Shown: positions 8,559-17,300 of the stretch, one piece after another
Layout of the letters: each line of letters begins with the position of its first letter
How positions within the stretch are numbered: position 1 is the first letter of the stretch
Assembly (NCBI GenBank): GCA_004559785.1
Contig: SFXD01000001.1
Coordinates: forward strand, 1 to 55,831
Length of the DNA: 55,831 bases
Source of the DNA: a bacterium
GTDB taxonomy: Bacteria; Bacteroidota; Bacteroidia; Bacteroidales; Bacteroidaceae
Direction of reading: 5' to 3'
The notes under the pieces: model-generated
Told to the model about the DNA's origin: nothing
Seen by the model: the letters and a program-made list of their open reading frames with translations, nothing else
Databases searched by the model: none
Position numbers and translations under genes: made by a program

Positions 8559-9179
8559 TCAGAATATGTAAACCAGCGAGAGTCCGAGCTTGGTAAGCCC
8601 TACGTAGTTGGTGGTGCCATCCTCCAGACGAGGACCACACTCGCCACACTCGTACTTGTCGTACCATACATGGCCGTAGCCGACGCCAACCTCAGCCTCG
8701 ACGTTGAAGTGACGCGACAATATCCACTGGTAGCCGTAGGTGAAGCCTACTCCGGCAAAGCATCCCTCGTAACTCTTGCTGCGTACCTCGCTGCGAATGT
8801 CGTCACCGCCAAGGAAGGCACCGGGCAGAGGAATGTCTACGTTGTAGGCATTGAACTGACCACCCATCAGGTGGGCACCAATGAAATGACCGTTGAAACG
8901 GGTACACGTCCACCACCTGTACTCGGGCATGAGCACCCAATGACGGGCAGAGCGTTCGCCATGCGACGTGCTGTGGAACTTCCATGGGTTGAGCCCATAC
9001 ACGAGCTGCAGGGTGCTACGACGTGCCAAGCCTACCTCTACGCCAAGGTTGGGCGTGGTGGTGGCATCGTAGAGCAGGTTAGTCTTCACCGCCATCTGTG
9101 CCATTGCAGCATTGCCGCACAGCATCCCCCCGAGCATGAGTGCTGCCGAGAGTAGGGCTGACTTGATAGTATTCTCCAT
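8559..9179 (-). CDS. DUF3575 outer-membrane beta-barrel-like protein
   Basis: A 206-residue exported protein, the first gene of the fimbrial operon. A signal peptide ends near 'CGNAAMAQMAVKTNLLYD'. The following 'KTNLLYDATTTPNLGVEVGL' segment, alternating aromatic strands ('VGFTYGYQWILSRHFNVEAE') and the C-terminal 'GLTKLGLSLVYIF' ending in phenylalanine indicate an outer-membrane barrel of the DUF3575 family. DUF3575 and DUF3868 genes usually pair upstream of Mfa1-like genes. The 34-base gap to the DUF3868 gene supports co-transcription. Its exact biochemical job is not known to me. Confidence 0.85.
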   Translation of the reverse strand: MENTIKSALLSAALMLGGMLCGNAAMAQMAVKTNLLYDATTTPNLGVEVGLARRSTLQLVYGLNPWKFHSTSHGERSARHWVLMPEYRWWTCTRFNGHFIGAHLMGGQFNAYNVDIPLPGAFLGGDDIRSEVRSKSYEGCFAGVGFTYGYQWILSRHFNVEAEVGVGYGHVWYDKYECGECGPRLEDGTTNYVGLTKLGLSLVYIF

Positions 9180-9468
9180 GTCTTATAACTGTCTTCAATT
9201 TTTGACGTACCGCTCCCAAGGGGGCAGAATCCGCTACGGAATCCTGTCATTGTGCACCTGCATCCTTAGTGCACTAATCCAAGACTATGGCATGTCTTTA
9301 TTGTGTCATAGCATCGCCTTACGGTTAAACACATAGGCGAAAGTCGGTACTGAAACAATCCTTGTTCTTTGTTTTCTCTTTGTCTTCTTAACCTCTTTAC
9401 ATCAATTCCCTCATCCCGATATGCGGAAGGAGCGGTTACAACATGAAGACAGTATGTGGAAATACGCA

Positions 9469-9504
9469 AAAAAGCGCGGGAACTGTTCCATTGCCTGTCC
9501 CGCG
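9469..9504 (-). terminator. Intrinsic-terminator-like hairpin in fimbrial leader
   Basis: On the minus strand, CGCGGGA and TCCCGCG form a 7-bp stem followed by C and six T. Inside the arms lies a second palindrome, GGAACTGTTCC, that would compete with the outer stem. It lies about 290 bases before the DUF3575 start, so it could end a separate small RNA or act as an attenuator for the fimbrial operon. Confidence 0.5.
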
Positions 9505-9598
9505 ATTCGAGGCCTTCGCATTGCCTATCCTACAGAGACAAGCAACGCAGAGCCCACGCCGATATGAAATAAAAGTCCCCCCTTCGTATGTACTTCCA

Positions 9599-9641
9599 TT
9601 GTATATGATGATACAATCAACCATAATAGATATCTTTATGG
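9599..9641. promoter_or_regulatory. Pair of palindromes, possible operator
   Basis: TTGTAT-N6-ATACAA (9599-9616) is followed four bases later by CCATAA-N9-TTATGG (9621-9641), whose centre is itself the palindrome AGATATCT. The second one covers a possible minus-strand promoter with TTTG, 20 bases, then TATTATGG. Two dyads side by side in a non-coding region suggest binding of a dimeric regulator. Confidence 0.4.
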
Positions 9642-9720
9642 TAACATACAAAAGGGATGCGAATATTATCACACCCCGGAGCATCTACCGTTGCCCTGCC
9701 TTTTGCAAGATTTCCTGAAG

Positions 9721-9937
9721 TTGCGAAGTTCCGAACCGCAAAGACAAGGCGTCGTGTAAACGCCTTCGTTATATCTTTCACTCACAGTTACCCTCCCTTA
9801 CCCCCTCACGTATCAAGGATACGCCTGGGACGGCGTGGGCAAAGACATTCATGGGATGCTCACCTCGACAGGTGCATCACCACCCCTCGTTGCAGAGGGA
9901 AATGCCTCCTTACCATGAGTTTCAAGATGCAAAATTA
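9721..9937 (-). ncRNA. Candidate structured RNA or long leader of the fimbrial operon
   Basis: A minus-strand -7 box TAATTTTG (9930-9937) would start a transcript near 9922. Next, CATGG/CCATG arms (9850-9854 with 9913-9917) enclose two hairpins, CCCTC/GAGGG (9884-9899) and GATGC..ACCT/AGGT..GCATC (9855-9878), which is a three-way junction. Four more hairpins follow: ACGCC/GGCGT (9821-9836), GTATC/GATAC (9810-9822), AAGGCGT/ACGCCTT (9746-9766), and TTGCG-GTTC/GAAC-CGCAA (9721-9741). I recognise no known riboswitch, RNase P or tmRNA signature. It may be an independent RNA or the 5' leader of the fimbrial mRNA. Confidence 0.45.
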
Positions 9938-9980
9938 CACTTTATTTTTAATATGAAGAACAATTCAGGCAAATAATTAC

Positions 9981-10000
9981 TTAAAAAGCGTGCTTTTTAA
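9981..10000 (-). terminator. Terminator after nagB
   Basis: The palindrome TTAAAAAGC-GT-GCTTTTTAA lies 93 bases after the nagB stop. The T5 arm gives a U tract on either strand, so it can act in both directions. Confidence 0.5.
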
Positions 10001-10092
10001 CACAAATGTAAAATAGGGGGGGGGGTAAAACGGGATTTTATTTCCCAAGAAGGGAGATTCCCGTCCATTACCCTCCCCGCGCCAGGGACAAC

Positions 10093-10884
10093 TCAGAGAT
10101 TGTCCTTCTCTATGTCCTTGAAATACTTGTACGTCCCATGCTTCAGCTCGTCGGTGGCAGCTTCGTCGCAGACGATGATGGCATGTGGGTGCAGCTGGAG
10201 CGCGCTGATGGTCCATTCCTGCGAGACTCCGCACTCTATGGCATGGTGCAATGCACGTGCCTTGCCATGCCCGTTGCATACGATGAGTACCTCCCTGGCA
10301 TCCATCACGGTGCCCACGCCCACGGTGAGTGCAGTCCTCGGCACCTGTGTGGTATCGCCTCCGAAGAAGCGGCTGTTGGCTATGATGGTGTCCGTGGTCA
10401 GGCTCTTGACGCGGGTGCGGCTGGAGAGGGAGGAGAAAGGCTCGTTGAAGGCAATGTGCCCGTCGGGACCTATGCCGCCCATGAACAGGTCGATGCCGCC
10501 CGCAGCCTCTATGGCAGCCTCGTATGCGGCGCACTCAGCCTGGAGGTCGGCAGCATTGCCGTTGAGGATGTGTACGTTAGCCGGCTGTATGTCGATGTGG
10601 CTGAAGAAGTTGTTCCACATGAAGCTGTGGTAGCTCTCGGGATGCTCTTCGGGCAGGCCTACATACTCGTCCATGTTGAACGTCACGACGTGGCGGAAGC
10701 TGACCTTGCCTGCCTTGTTCAGCTCTATCAGACGGCGGTACAGTCCAAGGGGAGAAGACCCCGTGGGGCATCCCAGCTTGAAGGGCTTTTCTGCTGTAGG
10801 CTTGGCGGCATTTATCCTGTCTGCCACATACTCGGCAGCCCAGCGGCTGAGCTGCTCGTAATCAGGTTGGATTATTACTCTCAT
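10093..10884 (-). CDS. nagB: Glucosamine-6-phosphate deaminase
   Basis: Converts glucosamine 6-phosphate to fructose 6-phosphate and ammonia, the last step in feeding amino sugars into glycolysis; cytoplasmic. From ATG 10884 the protein has 263 residues, the normal length, and opens with the typical 'MRVIIQPDYEQLSRWAAEYV'. A longer start at 10932 is rejected. The phosphate loop 'GCPTGSSPLGLYRRLIE' is present. Asp72 ('FNMDEYVGLP'), Asp141, His143 and Glu148 ('GIGPDGHIAFNEPF') fall at the positions of the catalytic residues in the E. coli enzyme. It follows the TolB-like gene by 96 bases, with a hairpin (10963-10978) between, so it may be partly uncoupled from the M60 operon. Its place behind a mucin-type peptidase fits use of host amino sugars. 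Confidence 0.95.
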   Translation of the reverse strand: MRVIIQPDYEQLSRWAAEYVADRINAAKPTAEKPFKLGCPTGSSPLGLYRRLIELNKAGKVSFRHVVTFNMDEYVGLPEEHPESYHSFMWNNFFSHIDIQPANVHILNGNAADLQAECAAYEAAIEAAGGIDLFMGGIGPDGHIAFNEPFSSLSSRTRVKSLTTDTIIANSRFFGGDTTQVPRTALTVGVGTVMDAREVLIVCNGHGKARALHHAIECGVSQEWTISALQLHPHAIIVCDEAATDELKHGTYKYFKDIEKDNL

Positions 10885-10962
10885 AAGGATTCTGTTATTT
10901 AAAACTAATGTATGTTGTTTCGTATATACCATGCAAGTGAAGCGAGATAGCAGGGCAATTAT

Positions 10963-10978
10963 GCATCCGTCCGGATGC
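10963..10978 (-). terminator. Hairpin after TolB-like gene
   Basis: GCATCCG-GA-CGGATGC (minus strand) begins three bases after the TolB-like stop codon. There is no long U tract, so it may be a weak terminator or an mRNA end stabiliser between this gene and nagB. Confidence 0.4.
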
Positions 10979-10980
10979 CG

Positions 10981-12510
10981 TCACCTGGGAACATACTTGG
11001 CGTTCTCCCCGTCAGAGCCATAGATACAGCTGCGCAGGTCTGCCGTAGGGATTGCCACCGCATTGCGCGTAAGCTCGGGTACGTTGTAGCTCTTAAGCAA
11101 GAGGACGTTCATCTCAGGGTCTTCCTGCGGAATGACGAATGCCTTATGCGCCTGCCCCTCGGTATCGAAATATGCGAGGAAGGTGCGCGTGTAGTTGCCG
11201 TCCATCCTGCGGCTGCTGAAGGCTATCCAGCGTCCGTTGCTGCTCCAGCTGTGGAAGCTTTCCACGTCGTCGCTGTTGGCTTGGTGCAAGGCATAGCAAT
11301 TGCCCGTCTGAAGGTCCTTCACCCAGAGGTCGCTGCTCTTGTGCCAGATGTGGAACTGCCCATACCTGCCCTGTCCGTAAAGCACGTAGCGTCCGTCGGG
11401 ACTGACGCGAGGGAAGGTGATGCTCCTGCCCATGGATGCCGCATCCACCTCCATGCGAGGCTCCCCGAAGCGGCGGGTGACACGGTCGAAGGGAATGGAC
11501 ATGAGGTTGTAGCAGATGCTGTCGTAGTGGTAGACAAGCTGCATGGCCCTCGTACTGTCGGGAGAGCCAGGCTCGATGTAGGGTCCTACGTCGGCGTTGC
11601 AATAGAAGAGGCGGTCTCCCTCGGGCGACCAGCAGGGGAAGGTCTCGAGTTCGTTGTCCGAGCGAAGGATGTGCGACACCTCGTTACGCGTGACATCGTA
11701 GAGCAGCAGGTCGCTCTTCTCGTCCATCACCTCTATCTTCTCGGGGTGGTAGAGATGGAAAGTCTGTCCCGTCTTGTTGGTGGAGAATGCCACGAGGTTG
11801 TCCTTGGGATGCCATGAGGGATAGACTCCTGCCGTGATGATGGTGCTGTCCTTGATCTGTACCTTGCGTGCCTTGCCATCCTGCACGATGATAGTGCCGC
11901 CATAGTTGGAACGGACATGGAAGAGCATGTCCGAAGCGTCGTTGGCCCGGTAGTTGTGGCAGTTGATGCAATGGTTCTCGCTGTCGTCATACTCGCGGTT
12001 GTTCTCGTATATGGGGCGCACGTCCCACGAGGAGAGGTCACGCTGGTATATGCCCAGTTGCCTGTACAGCTCGTAGCCGGGCTCGATGAGACGGTAGCTG
12101 AGATAGCGGTCGACCTCCTCGTCTGCCACCGTGAGGGTATGCGACCTGTAGCGTACCCACTCCTGACCATGCAGGGCATAGACGTCGACCTTGACGATGC
12201 CTCCCCTGTTGGCTGCAAGCAGCGAGCGCCACTCTGCGGTGTCGGCGGATAGGGTGAGCGACCCGTCCGACTGCATGAGCAGTGGCTCTCCATTCCCCGA
12301 CAGGCTGGCTACTGCAGCCGTGGCAAGAGTGTCGCGCAGGATGAAGTTGAGCGGTGCTATGTTGGGCGGAATCACAATGTCGGCATAGTCGGGGTATATC
12401 TCTGCCTGCTTGTCTACCTGGGTATAGTGTGCGGGTATCTCCACCCTGCTGCCGCACGCCATAAGCATGACTGCCGCAGCATATATATATAATGTATATA
12501 GTTTCTTCAT
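10981..12510 (-). CDS. TolB-like (PD40) lipoprotein with CXXCH motif
   Basis: A 509-residue lipoprotein with lipobox LMAC (Cys19). The C-terminal two thirds hold WD40-like PD40 propeller repeats ('AGVYPSWHPKDNLVAFSTNK', 'FPCWSPEGDRLFYCNAD', 'ITFPRVSPDGRYVLYGQGRY', 'WSSNGRWIAFSSRRMDG'). Between an N-terminal domain and the propeller lies Cys-Ile-Asn-Cys-His at residues 181-185, the form of a covalent c-type haem site, followed by Asn-Tyr-Arg. Only one such site is present, and the sequence alone does not show that haem is bound. The gene follows the DUF6057 gene after a gap with tandem repeats. It may be a cell-surface or periplasmic scaffold; its substrate is unknown. Confidence 0.8.
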   Translation of the reverse strand: MKKLYTLYIYAAAVMLMACGSRVEIPAHYTQVDKQAEIYPDYADIVIPPNIAPLNFILRDTLATAAVASLSGNGEPLLMQSDGSLTLSADTAEWRSLLAANRGGIVKVDVYALHGQEWVRYRSHTLTVADEEVDRYLSYRLIEPGYELYRQLGIYQRDLSSWDVRPIYENNREYDDSENHCINCHNYRANDASDMLFHVRSNYGGTIIVQDGKARKVQIKDSTIITAGVYPSWHPKDNLVAFSTNKTGQTFHLYHPEKIEVMDEKSDLLLYDVTRNEVSHILRSDNELETFPCWSPEGDRLFYCNADVGPYIEPGSPDSTRAMQLVYHYDSICYNLMSIPFDRVTRRFGEPRMEVDAASMGRSITFPRVSPDGRYVLYGQGRYGQFHIWHKSSDLWVKDLQTGNCYALHQANSDDVESFHSWSSNGRWIAFSSRRMDGNYTRTFLAYFDTEGQAHKAFVIPQEDPEMNVLLLKSYNVPELTRNAVAIPTADLRSCIYGSDGENAKYVPR

Positions 12511-12534
12511 ATCATTCCAATTGTTTGTTTCGGT

Positions 12535-12626
12535 GGGAGACCCCCTCAGTCCCCCTGTTTAGGGGGAGGCTGTAAGCCATGGGAGACCCCCTCAGTCCCC
12601 CTGTTTAGGGGGAGGCTGTAAGCCAT
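12535..12626. repeat. 46-bp perfect tandem duplication of a palindromic repeat
   Basis: Two identical 46-base units (12535-12580 and 12581-12626) each contain ACCCCCTCAGTCCCCC and the hairpin CCCCCT-GTTT-AGGGGG. They sit between the DUF6057 and TolB-like genes. The core recurs inverted at 12678-12713 and 20189-20224, and direct at 24584-24619. Confidence 0.85.
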
Positions 12627-12677
12627 GTGTCCTTTGCTCCCTGCTCATTTCTCATCGCTCTCTGCTCTCTGCTCATT

Positions 12678-12713
12678 GCTTCCCCCTAAACAGGGGGACT
12701 GAGGGGGTCTCTC
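12678..12713. repeat. Inverted copy of the palindromic dispersed repeat
   Basis: CTTCCCCCTAAACAGGGGGA followed by CTGAGGGGGTCTCTC. It ends a few bases from the DUF6057 stop (12719). Degenerate CTCATTGC/TCTGCTC heptamer-like units run beside it (12640-12680), as they also do at the 24584-24619 copy. Confidence 0.8.
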
Positions 12714-12718
12714 TCTGC

Positions 12719-14329
12719 TCAATTAACTCCTGAGTTGGAGGTCGCCGGACCTGTCAAACCCTTCTTGGTCGCCTTGAGGTTGCCGAAGAAATAGTAGTAC
12801 GGGTAGTAGCCCTTGTACTTGTCGAACAATTCGTAGGCATGACCTGCACGGTCGCTCATGTACGGCTGCACCGCCTGCATGAACGCCTGTATCTTGGACG
12901 TCCTGTACTGCAGTCCCACGAACTTGCCCTCGATGCCCGGCTGCTTGGTGGATGACAACAATACGCCGTCGGCAATGATGTCGCTGGGCGTAGTGCCTAC
13001 GATGGGGGCGAGACGCTCGATGAACATGGGCATAAGCTTGGTGTAGAGGCATACGCAGAGGCTGTTGGTGAGTGCCTCCATGCTCCTGCCCTCGGTGAGG
13101 GCAAGGTTGTAGCCCATGAAGACGGGTTGCTGGTACATGTTCTCGAACGAGTCGTGTATAGGCTCGGTGAGGCGTATGCGGGCAAACTCGGGGTCTGCCT
13201 CCACCAAAGCGGGCTTGCGCACCATGGCTCCGTACTTGCTGATGAAGTCTCCCTCGAAGGGGACGTCAGACAGCAGGCGCAGGTACTTCTCAGCCAGCAA
13301 CCACTCTCCCCTGAGGAGCGAGCACTTGACCAGCAGCTTGAGCAGGCGGACGGTGGGCCCCGTCATGACCATGTTCTCCATGCAGTTGTGCATGCACGTC
13401 TGTACGAAACCCGCATGAAGCGAACCCTCCGGGACGTACATGGCACTGGCATTGTTGTGGTAGCCGTCCATGCCGAAGAGGTAGAGGGAGTCGTAGTCGA
13501 GGCGGATGTCGTACATGCGCTGGGCTATCTCGCCCGTATGCACCAGCGACATGGCATAGAAGCAAGCCATGGGGCGGTTGCTCTGGACGGCGTTATCGCG
13601 GGCCACCTCCTGCATCTTCCTCCATTGCTGCGTCTCGCTGAGGTACATCAGCCGGGTTATGGTACGCGAGTATGGACGCTGGCTCTCGTTGAAGGACAGC
13701 ACGCCTCCCATGAAGGCAAGGCAGAATGCAAGTTCGTACATGGAGTAGCGGACATTCTCGGCACGGGAAGGAAGGAACGTAGGGAGGAAGGGGCTGTGGC
13801 TGAAGACCCTGACCGCTGCGGCAAGCACCGCAAGGGCGGCAAGGATGACGCACGGCACGCCAAGGATGTAGCCCGTCTCTGCCTCGAAGAACATGTTGAT
13901 GCCCTGATACGACACTATGGCAATGTATGCCAGTGCCGGAAGGAAACGCAGGAAGCGCACCCTGGCAGGCAACCTGAGAGCGTAGCCTACGAGCCAACTG
14001 CCGGCAGTAAGGATGAAGGCCACCGACAGTCCGCCAAGCCACGGATACTTGTACAGCTGAAGCACCAACCTGCCCAGCCACCTTATGCCTGGATTGCTGC
14101 ACGAAAGGAAGAACTGCAATACCCTGCTGTCAGCCGACCAGTAGCTGTACTCCCTTGCCACATGGAACACGCAGCCGTAATAGAGCCACGCCCATAGCCA
14201 TACCAAGATGAAGAACAGGGGCAGCACGGGTATCGTGAGACGTGGTCCCTGCTTGGGGACTGCCTCCAAGGTGGTCTTCACATTGGAGGCAGTCTTGTTG
14301 TTATTATCCTTCAGTTTCTGTTTACCCAT
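12719..14329 (-). CDS. DUF6057-like polytopic membrane protein
   Basis: A 536-residue protein with a basic cytoplasmic N-terminus, then about five membrane segments in the first 225 residues ('IPVLPLFFILVWLWAWLYYG', 'WLGGLSVAFILTAGSWLVGY', 'FLPALAYIAIVSYQG', 'VPCVILAALAVLAAAVRVF', 'ELAFCLAFMGGVLSF'), and a helical TPR-like C-terminal half with 'LLRGEWLLAEKYLRLL' near its middle. The pattern fits the DUF6057 family of Bacteroidetes. The start lies 14 bases after the M60 gene stop, so the two are co-transcribed. No biochemical role is known to me; membrane partner of the neighbouring TolB-like lipoprotein is inference. Confidence 0.75.
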   Translation of the reverse strand: MGKQKLKDNNNKTASNVKTTLEAVPKQGPRLTIPVLPLFFILVWLWAWLYYGCVFHVAREYSYWSADSRVLQFFLSCSNPGIRWLGRLVLQLYKYPWLGGLSVAFILTAGSWLVGYALRLPARVRFLRFLPALAYIAIVSYQGINMFFEAETGYILGVPCVILAALAVLAAAVRVFSHSPFLPTFLPSRAENVRYSMYELAFCLAFMGGVLSFNESQRPYSRTITRLMYLSETQQWRKMQEVARDNAVQSNRPMACFYAMSLVHTGEIAQRMYDIRLDYDSLYLFGMDGYHNNASAMYVPEGSLHAGFVQTCMHNCMENMVMTGPTVRLLKLLVKCSLLRGEWLLAEKYLRLLSDVPFEGDFISKYGAMVRKPALVEADPEFARIRLTEPIHDSFENMYQQPVFMGYNLALTEGRSMEALTNSLCVCLYTKLMPMFIERLAPIVGTTPSDIIADGVLLSSTKQPGIEGKFVGLQYRTSKIQAFMQAVQPYMSDRAGHAYELFDKYKGYYPYYYFFGNLKATKKGLTGPATSNSGVN

Positions 14330-14343
14330 TTCCTAATATATCG

Positions 14344-17300
14344 TCACTTTACAATCTTCTTGCCACGCATCAGGTAGATGCCGCCCTTGCCTGCCCTTGC
14401 CACGCGACGTCCACTAAGGTCATAGAGCTCCTCCCGGTCAACTTCCCCGGCGGAGGAGGTACAAGCGCGTATTGAGGTCTCTATGTCCATCGGTCCATCG
14501 AAGACGTAGGTGAATGGGGAGATGGCCTCGGCATATACCACCGACTTGCCCGTGGCATCCAGGACATATCCGCTGTCTACGAAGCCGAATCGTCCTGCAT
14601 TGACCGTGACGTCCGTAAGGGTGGCAGAGAACGGGCCATTCACTACGACGGGACTCCCTGCCGTGACGGTCTCAATCTCGGGTACGAGGGTCGCTCCGTC
14701 CAGCGTTCCCTCGAAGCCCTCCCATACGTCGAAGGGCAGGCAGAGAGCCTGGTAGCCTACCCCATCCTTGGAGAAGGACAGCGAGGAGGCCTGGAAGCCA
14801 TTGGGGATGAAGCATGGCTTGTCGCCATCCAGCACGAAGTTGGCAGCGACGCCGTCGGGGGCTACCACATTGGCCTGCTGCAACAGTTCGGCCGTGGGCT
14901 GCTTCTTGGCAGACTGGCCGGGCAGGATGTATGCCACGGAGTTGGCAGGCAGGGGGCTGACGGCACTCTTGCCGGCCGAGCCCGTCCCGTAATAGTATAC
15001 GGTGTGCGGCGTGTCGCTGCCCTCGTAGTAGACGGTCATCTCGCCACGGTAGAGAGCCGGGGCGTTGGGTACGAGCACCTCGTAGCCGTTAGGCTCGCAT
15101 GCCACGATGGTGAAGCCGTCGGCCACCTTCTGCTGCACCTCCTTGGGGAAGGTGATAGTCTTGCGGTTGCTGAGGTAGACGAGGTTTCCGGCATTGTCGT
15201 ACACCTTGAATCCCACGGCACCTGAGCCTTCCACCCTGTAGGAATTGGTTCCCTGGCTGTAGGAGGAGGTATAGTAGTAGCCAGTGGTGACGTACTCCTT
15301 GGTATAGTCGCCGTACTGGCCCACGTCTCCGTTGGCACCTATGAGGTTGCATCCCTCGTTGCTGATAGCAACGCGAGTCTCGCTGGCCGGCTTGCCTTCG
15401 AGCACGCCTCCCTGGATGGAGGGCGAGGGCTTGATGCGGTCCTCGATGAAGACGATGCTGCGTGCCTTGGGGTATCGGCGCATGTACGCCTTAGCCTCGT
15501 CGATGTCCTCCTGCGTGGTGGTCATCCAGTAGTTGCTGTAGTCGCCAATCCAGTAGTCGGACACGGGGACGAACATGCCGTATGCCTCGAAGAGTTCGCT
15601 GAGGTCTTCGCCGGCTGCATCGCACATCATCCTTGCCATCTTGAGGTAGTCGTCCTTGCCGCTGCTGCGGAATCCGCCCACGATGTCCGTCACGCCGTCG
15701 CCATCAGAGTCTGTGGAGAGAGAGCCGTCCCAGGGGCCCTTTTCGATGGGGTCCTTGCGCAGCATGCGGAACAGCGTGGGATAGAAGTCGGGCTTGTTGC
15801 CCAGCACGTGGTAGTACAGGTATAGCTGGTAGTACATCTGCGTCTGCGCCCAGATGTTGCGAGACACCCATGGCGTACCCTTGGCAAACTCCGCGAAGGT
15901 GTTGGCGAGAGCCTCGCCACGGCTGGTGCTCACGCCGTGCAGGAAGACGTTGACGTTGGAGAAGAGGTTGTTGCTGACCTCCATGGTGCCCACGGCGCAG
16001 ATGCTGTTCTGGTGGTTGTGTCCCATCTCGTGGCTTGGTCCCCATGTGGCACCGCCCCCTGTCTCGGTCATGCTCTTGTAGTTCATGACGGTAGGCAGCG
16101 TGCCGTCGGAATAGTATGTCCCGAACGACGTGGCGTACATGTAGCTGTGGTTCATGGAGAAGCAGTTCCATACGTTGTTGAACCTCCCCTTCATGTCCTC
16201 CTGGAATCCCATCAGGTCTTCCTCGTTCTGCAAGAGCGTGTTCCATACTCGCATCAGTCCCTCCATCTCGTTGGCAGGCCCGACGGCATCCTGTACGAGC
16301 CTGTTGTTCATTGCGAACACGAGACGCTCGGTCTTCAGGTTGAGCACCTCGCTCTTGTCCAGGAGCCTTTCGCGCAGCAGCCTCCAGTCGGCATTGGTCA
16401 TGCCTCGGGTGGCATCCCAGTAGCCTTGCACCTCACCGCCCTCGATGTGAATCTTCATGTCGGGATAGTCGGCAAGGAACTTCTCGGGGTCTTCCAGCTG
16501 GTAGAAGATGTATATGGTGCTCCTGTCGCCCAGGAGGATTGCGTTGAGTCCCTGATGCAGAGTGGTGGTGGCACCCGTCTGGTGGTCGCCCGGGCTGTCG
16601 CTGTCGCCTATGACCTCCGCCTGCAGCGTACAGTCGGCACTGGGCTCCTGGTCTACATATATATATATAATGTCGCCCGACTTGCCCGTAATGCCCGTGG
16701 GGCCTGACAGCTTGCCGAAGCAGTTGCTCATGCCGCAGTACTGGTTGGACGACATCTTCTGGAAGTGGCTGTACACCTTGTAGTCGTCCCTTACGCGGAA
16801 GAACTTCTCGAATCCGCGGCTATATCCGTCGTCGCCCGTGCAGACCTGCCACGAGTCGTTCTTCACCTTCAGCACCATGGCCTGCATGTCGGCGTTCAGC
16901 ACCTGGTAGTCGGCATCCTGAGCCAGCTGCTCGTCGGAGAGAGCCTGTATCGCGGCCTTGAGCCTTGTGCAGGCAGCATCCTCGAAGAGGTTGGCGAGAG
17001 CGGCCTTGTACTTCGTGATGTTAGCCTTGAGGGTGGTGTAGTTACCGAGGCTGGCGCGTCCCTCCTCGATGAACTCGTCCGTTAGGGTCACCTCCTCGAA
17101 TCCCCACGTGCTGGCAGGTATGCCCTGAGAATACCACCCCACCACATTCCTGCCGGCATCGCAATGCAGTCCGACGCTTCCGTTGTCGATGATGAAATAC
17201 TTCATGTCCGTCACGTCATCGGTACGGGTCAGGGTAAAACCTGCCGCCGGTGCTCCGGACTGGGTTTTGTACGTTGTGCTGAGCGAACCGTTTTGCCGTG

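Larger units (their letters stand above)
9180..10092. other. Long gene-free region before the fimbrial operon
   Basis: I see no convincing coding frame in these roughly 900 bases; short frames here lack family features and cross strong inverted repeats. It holds the presumed control region of the fimbrial operon: a series of hairpins (9721-9917), two palindromes (9599-9641), a terminator-like hairpin (9475-9504), the nagB terminator (9981-10000) and a run of ten G (10016-10025). The parts are listed separately. Confidence 0.7.

Noticed and set aside
9489..9530. Direct repeat CATTGCCTRTCC spaced 30 bp (9489-9500, 9519-9530)
   Set aside because: Two copies with one mismatch are too few to claim a binding site, and the first copy is part of the terminator-like loop.
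9436..9684. Short minus-strand frame in the fimbrial leader
   Set aside because: It crosses the palindromes and the terminator-like hairpin and shows no recognisable protein features.
9721..9937. Known RNA families: RNase P, tmRNA, TPP, cobalamin, ZTP riboswitches
   Set aside because: The conserved core sequences of these families are absent, although a GGCGTGGGCA-like piece near 9832 recalls the ZTP motif.
9180..10092. Invertible promoter as used for phase-variable surface loci
   Set aside because: I found no pair of long inverted repeats flanking a promoter and no adjacent recombinase gene; the inverted repeats here are short, local hairpins.
13127..14197. 356-codon plus-strand frame opposite the DUF6057 gene
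   Set aside because: Composition is His/Val/Arg-rich without domains; the minus strand encodes clear membrane helices.
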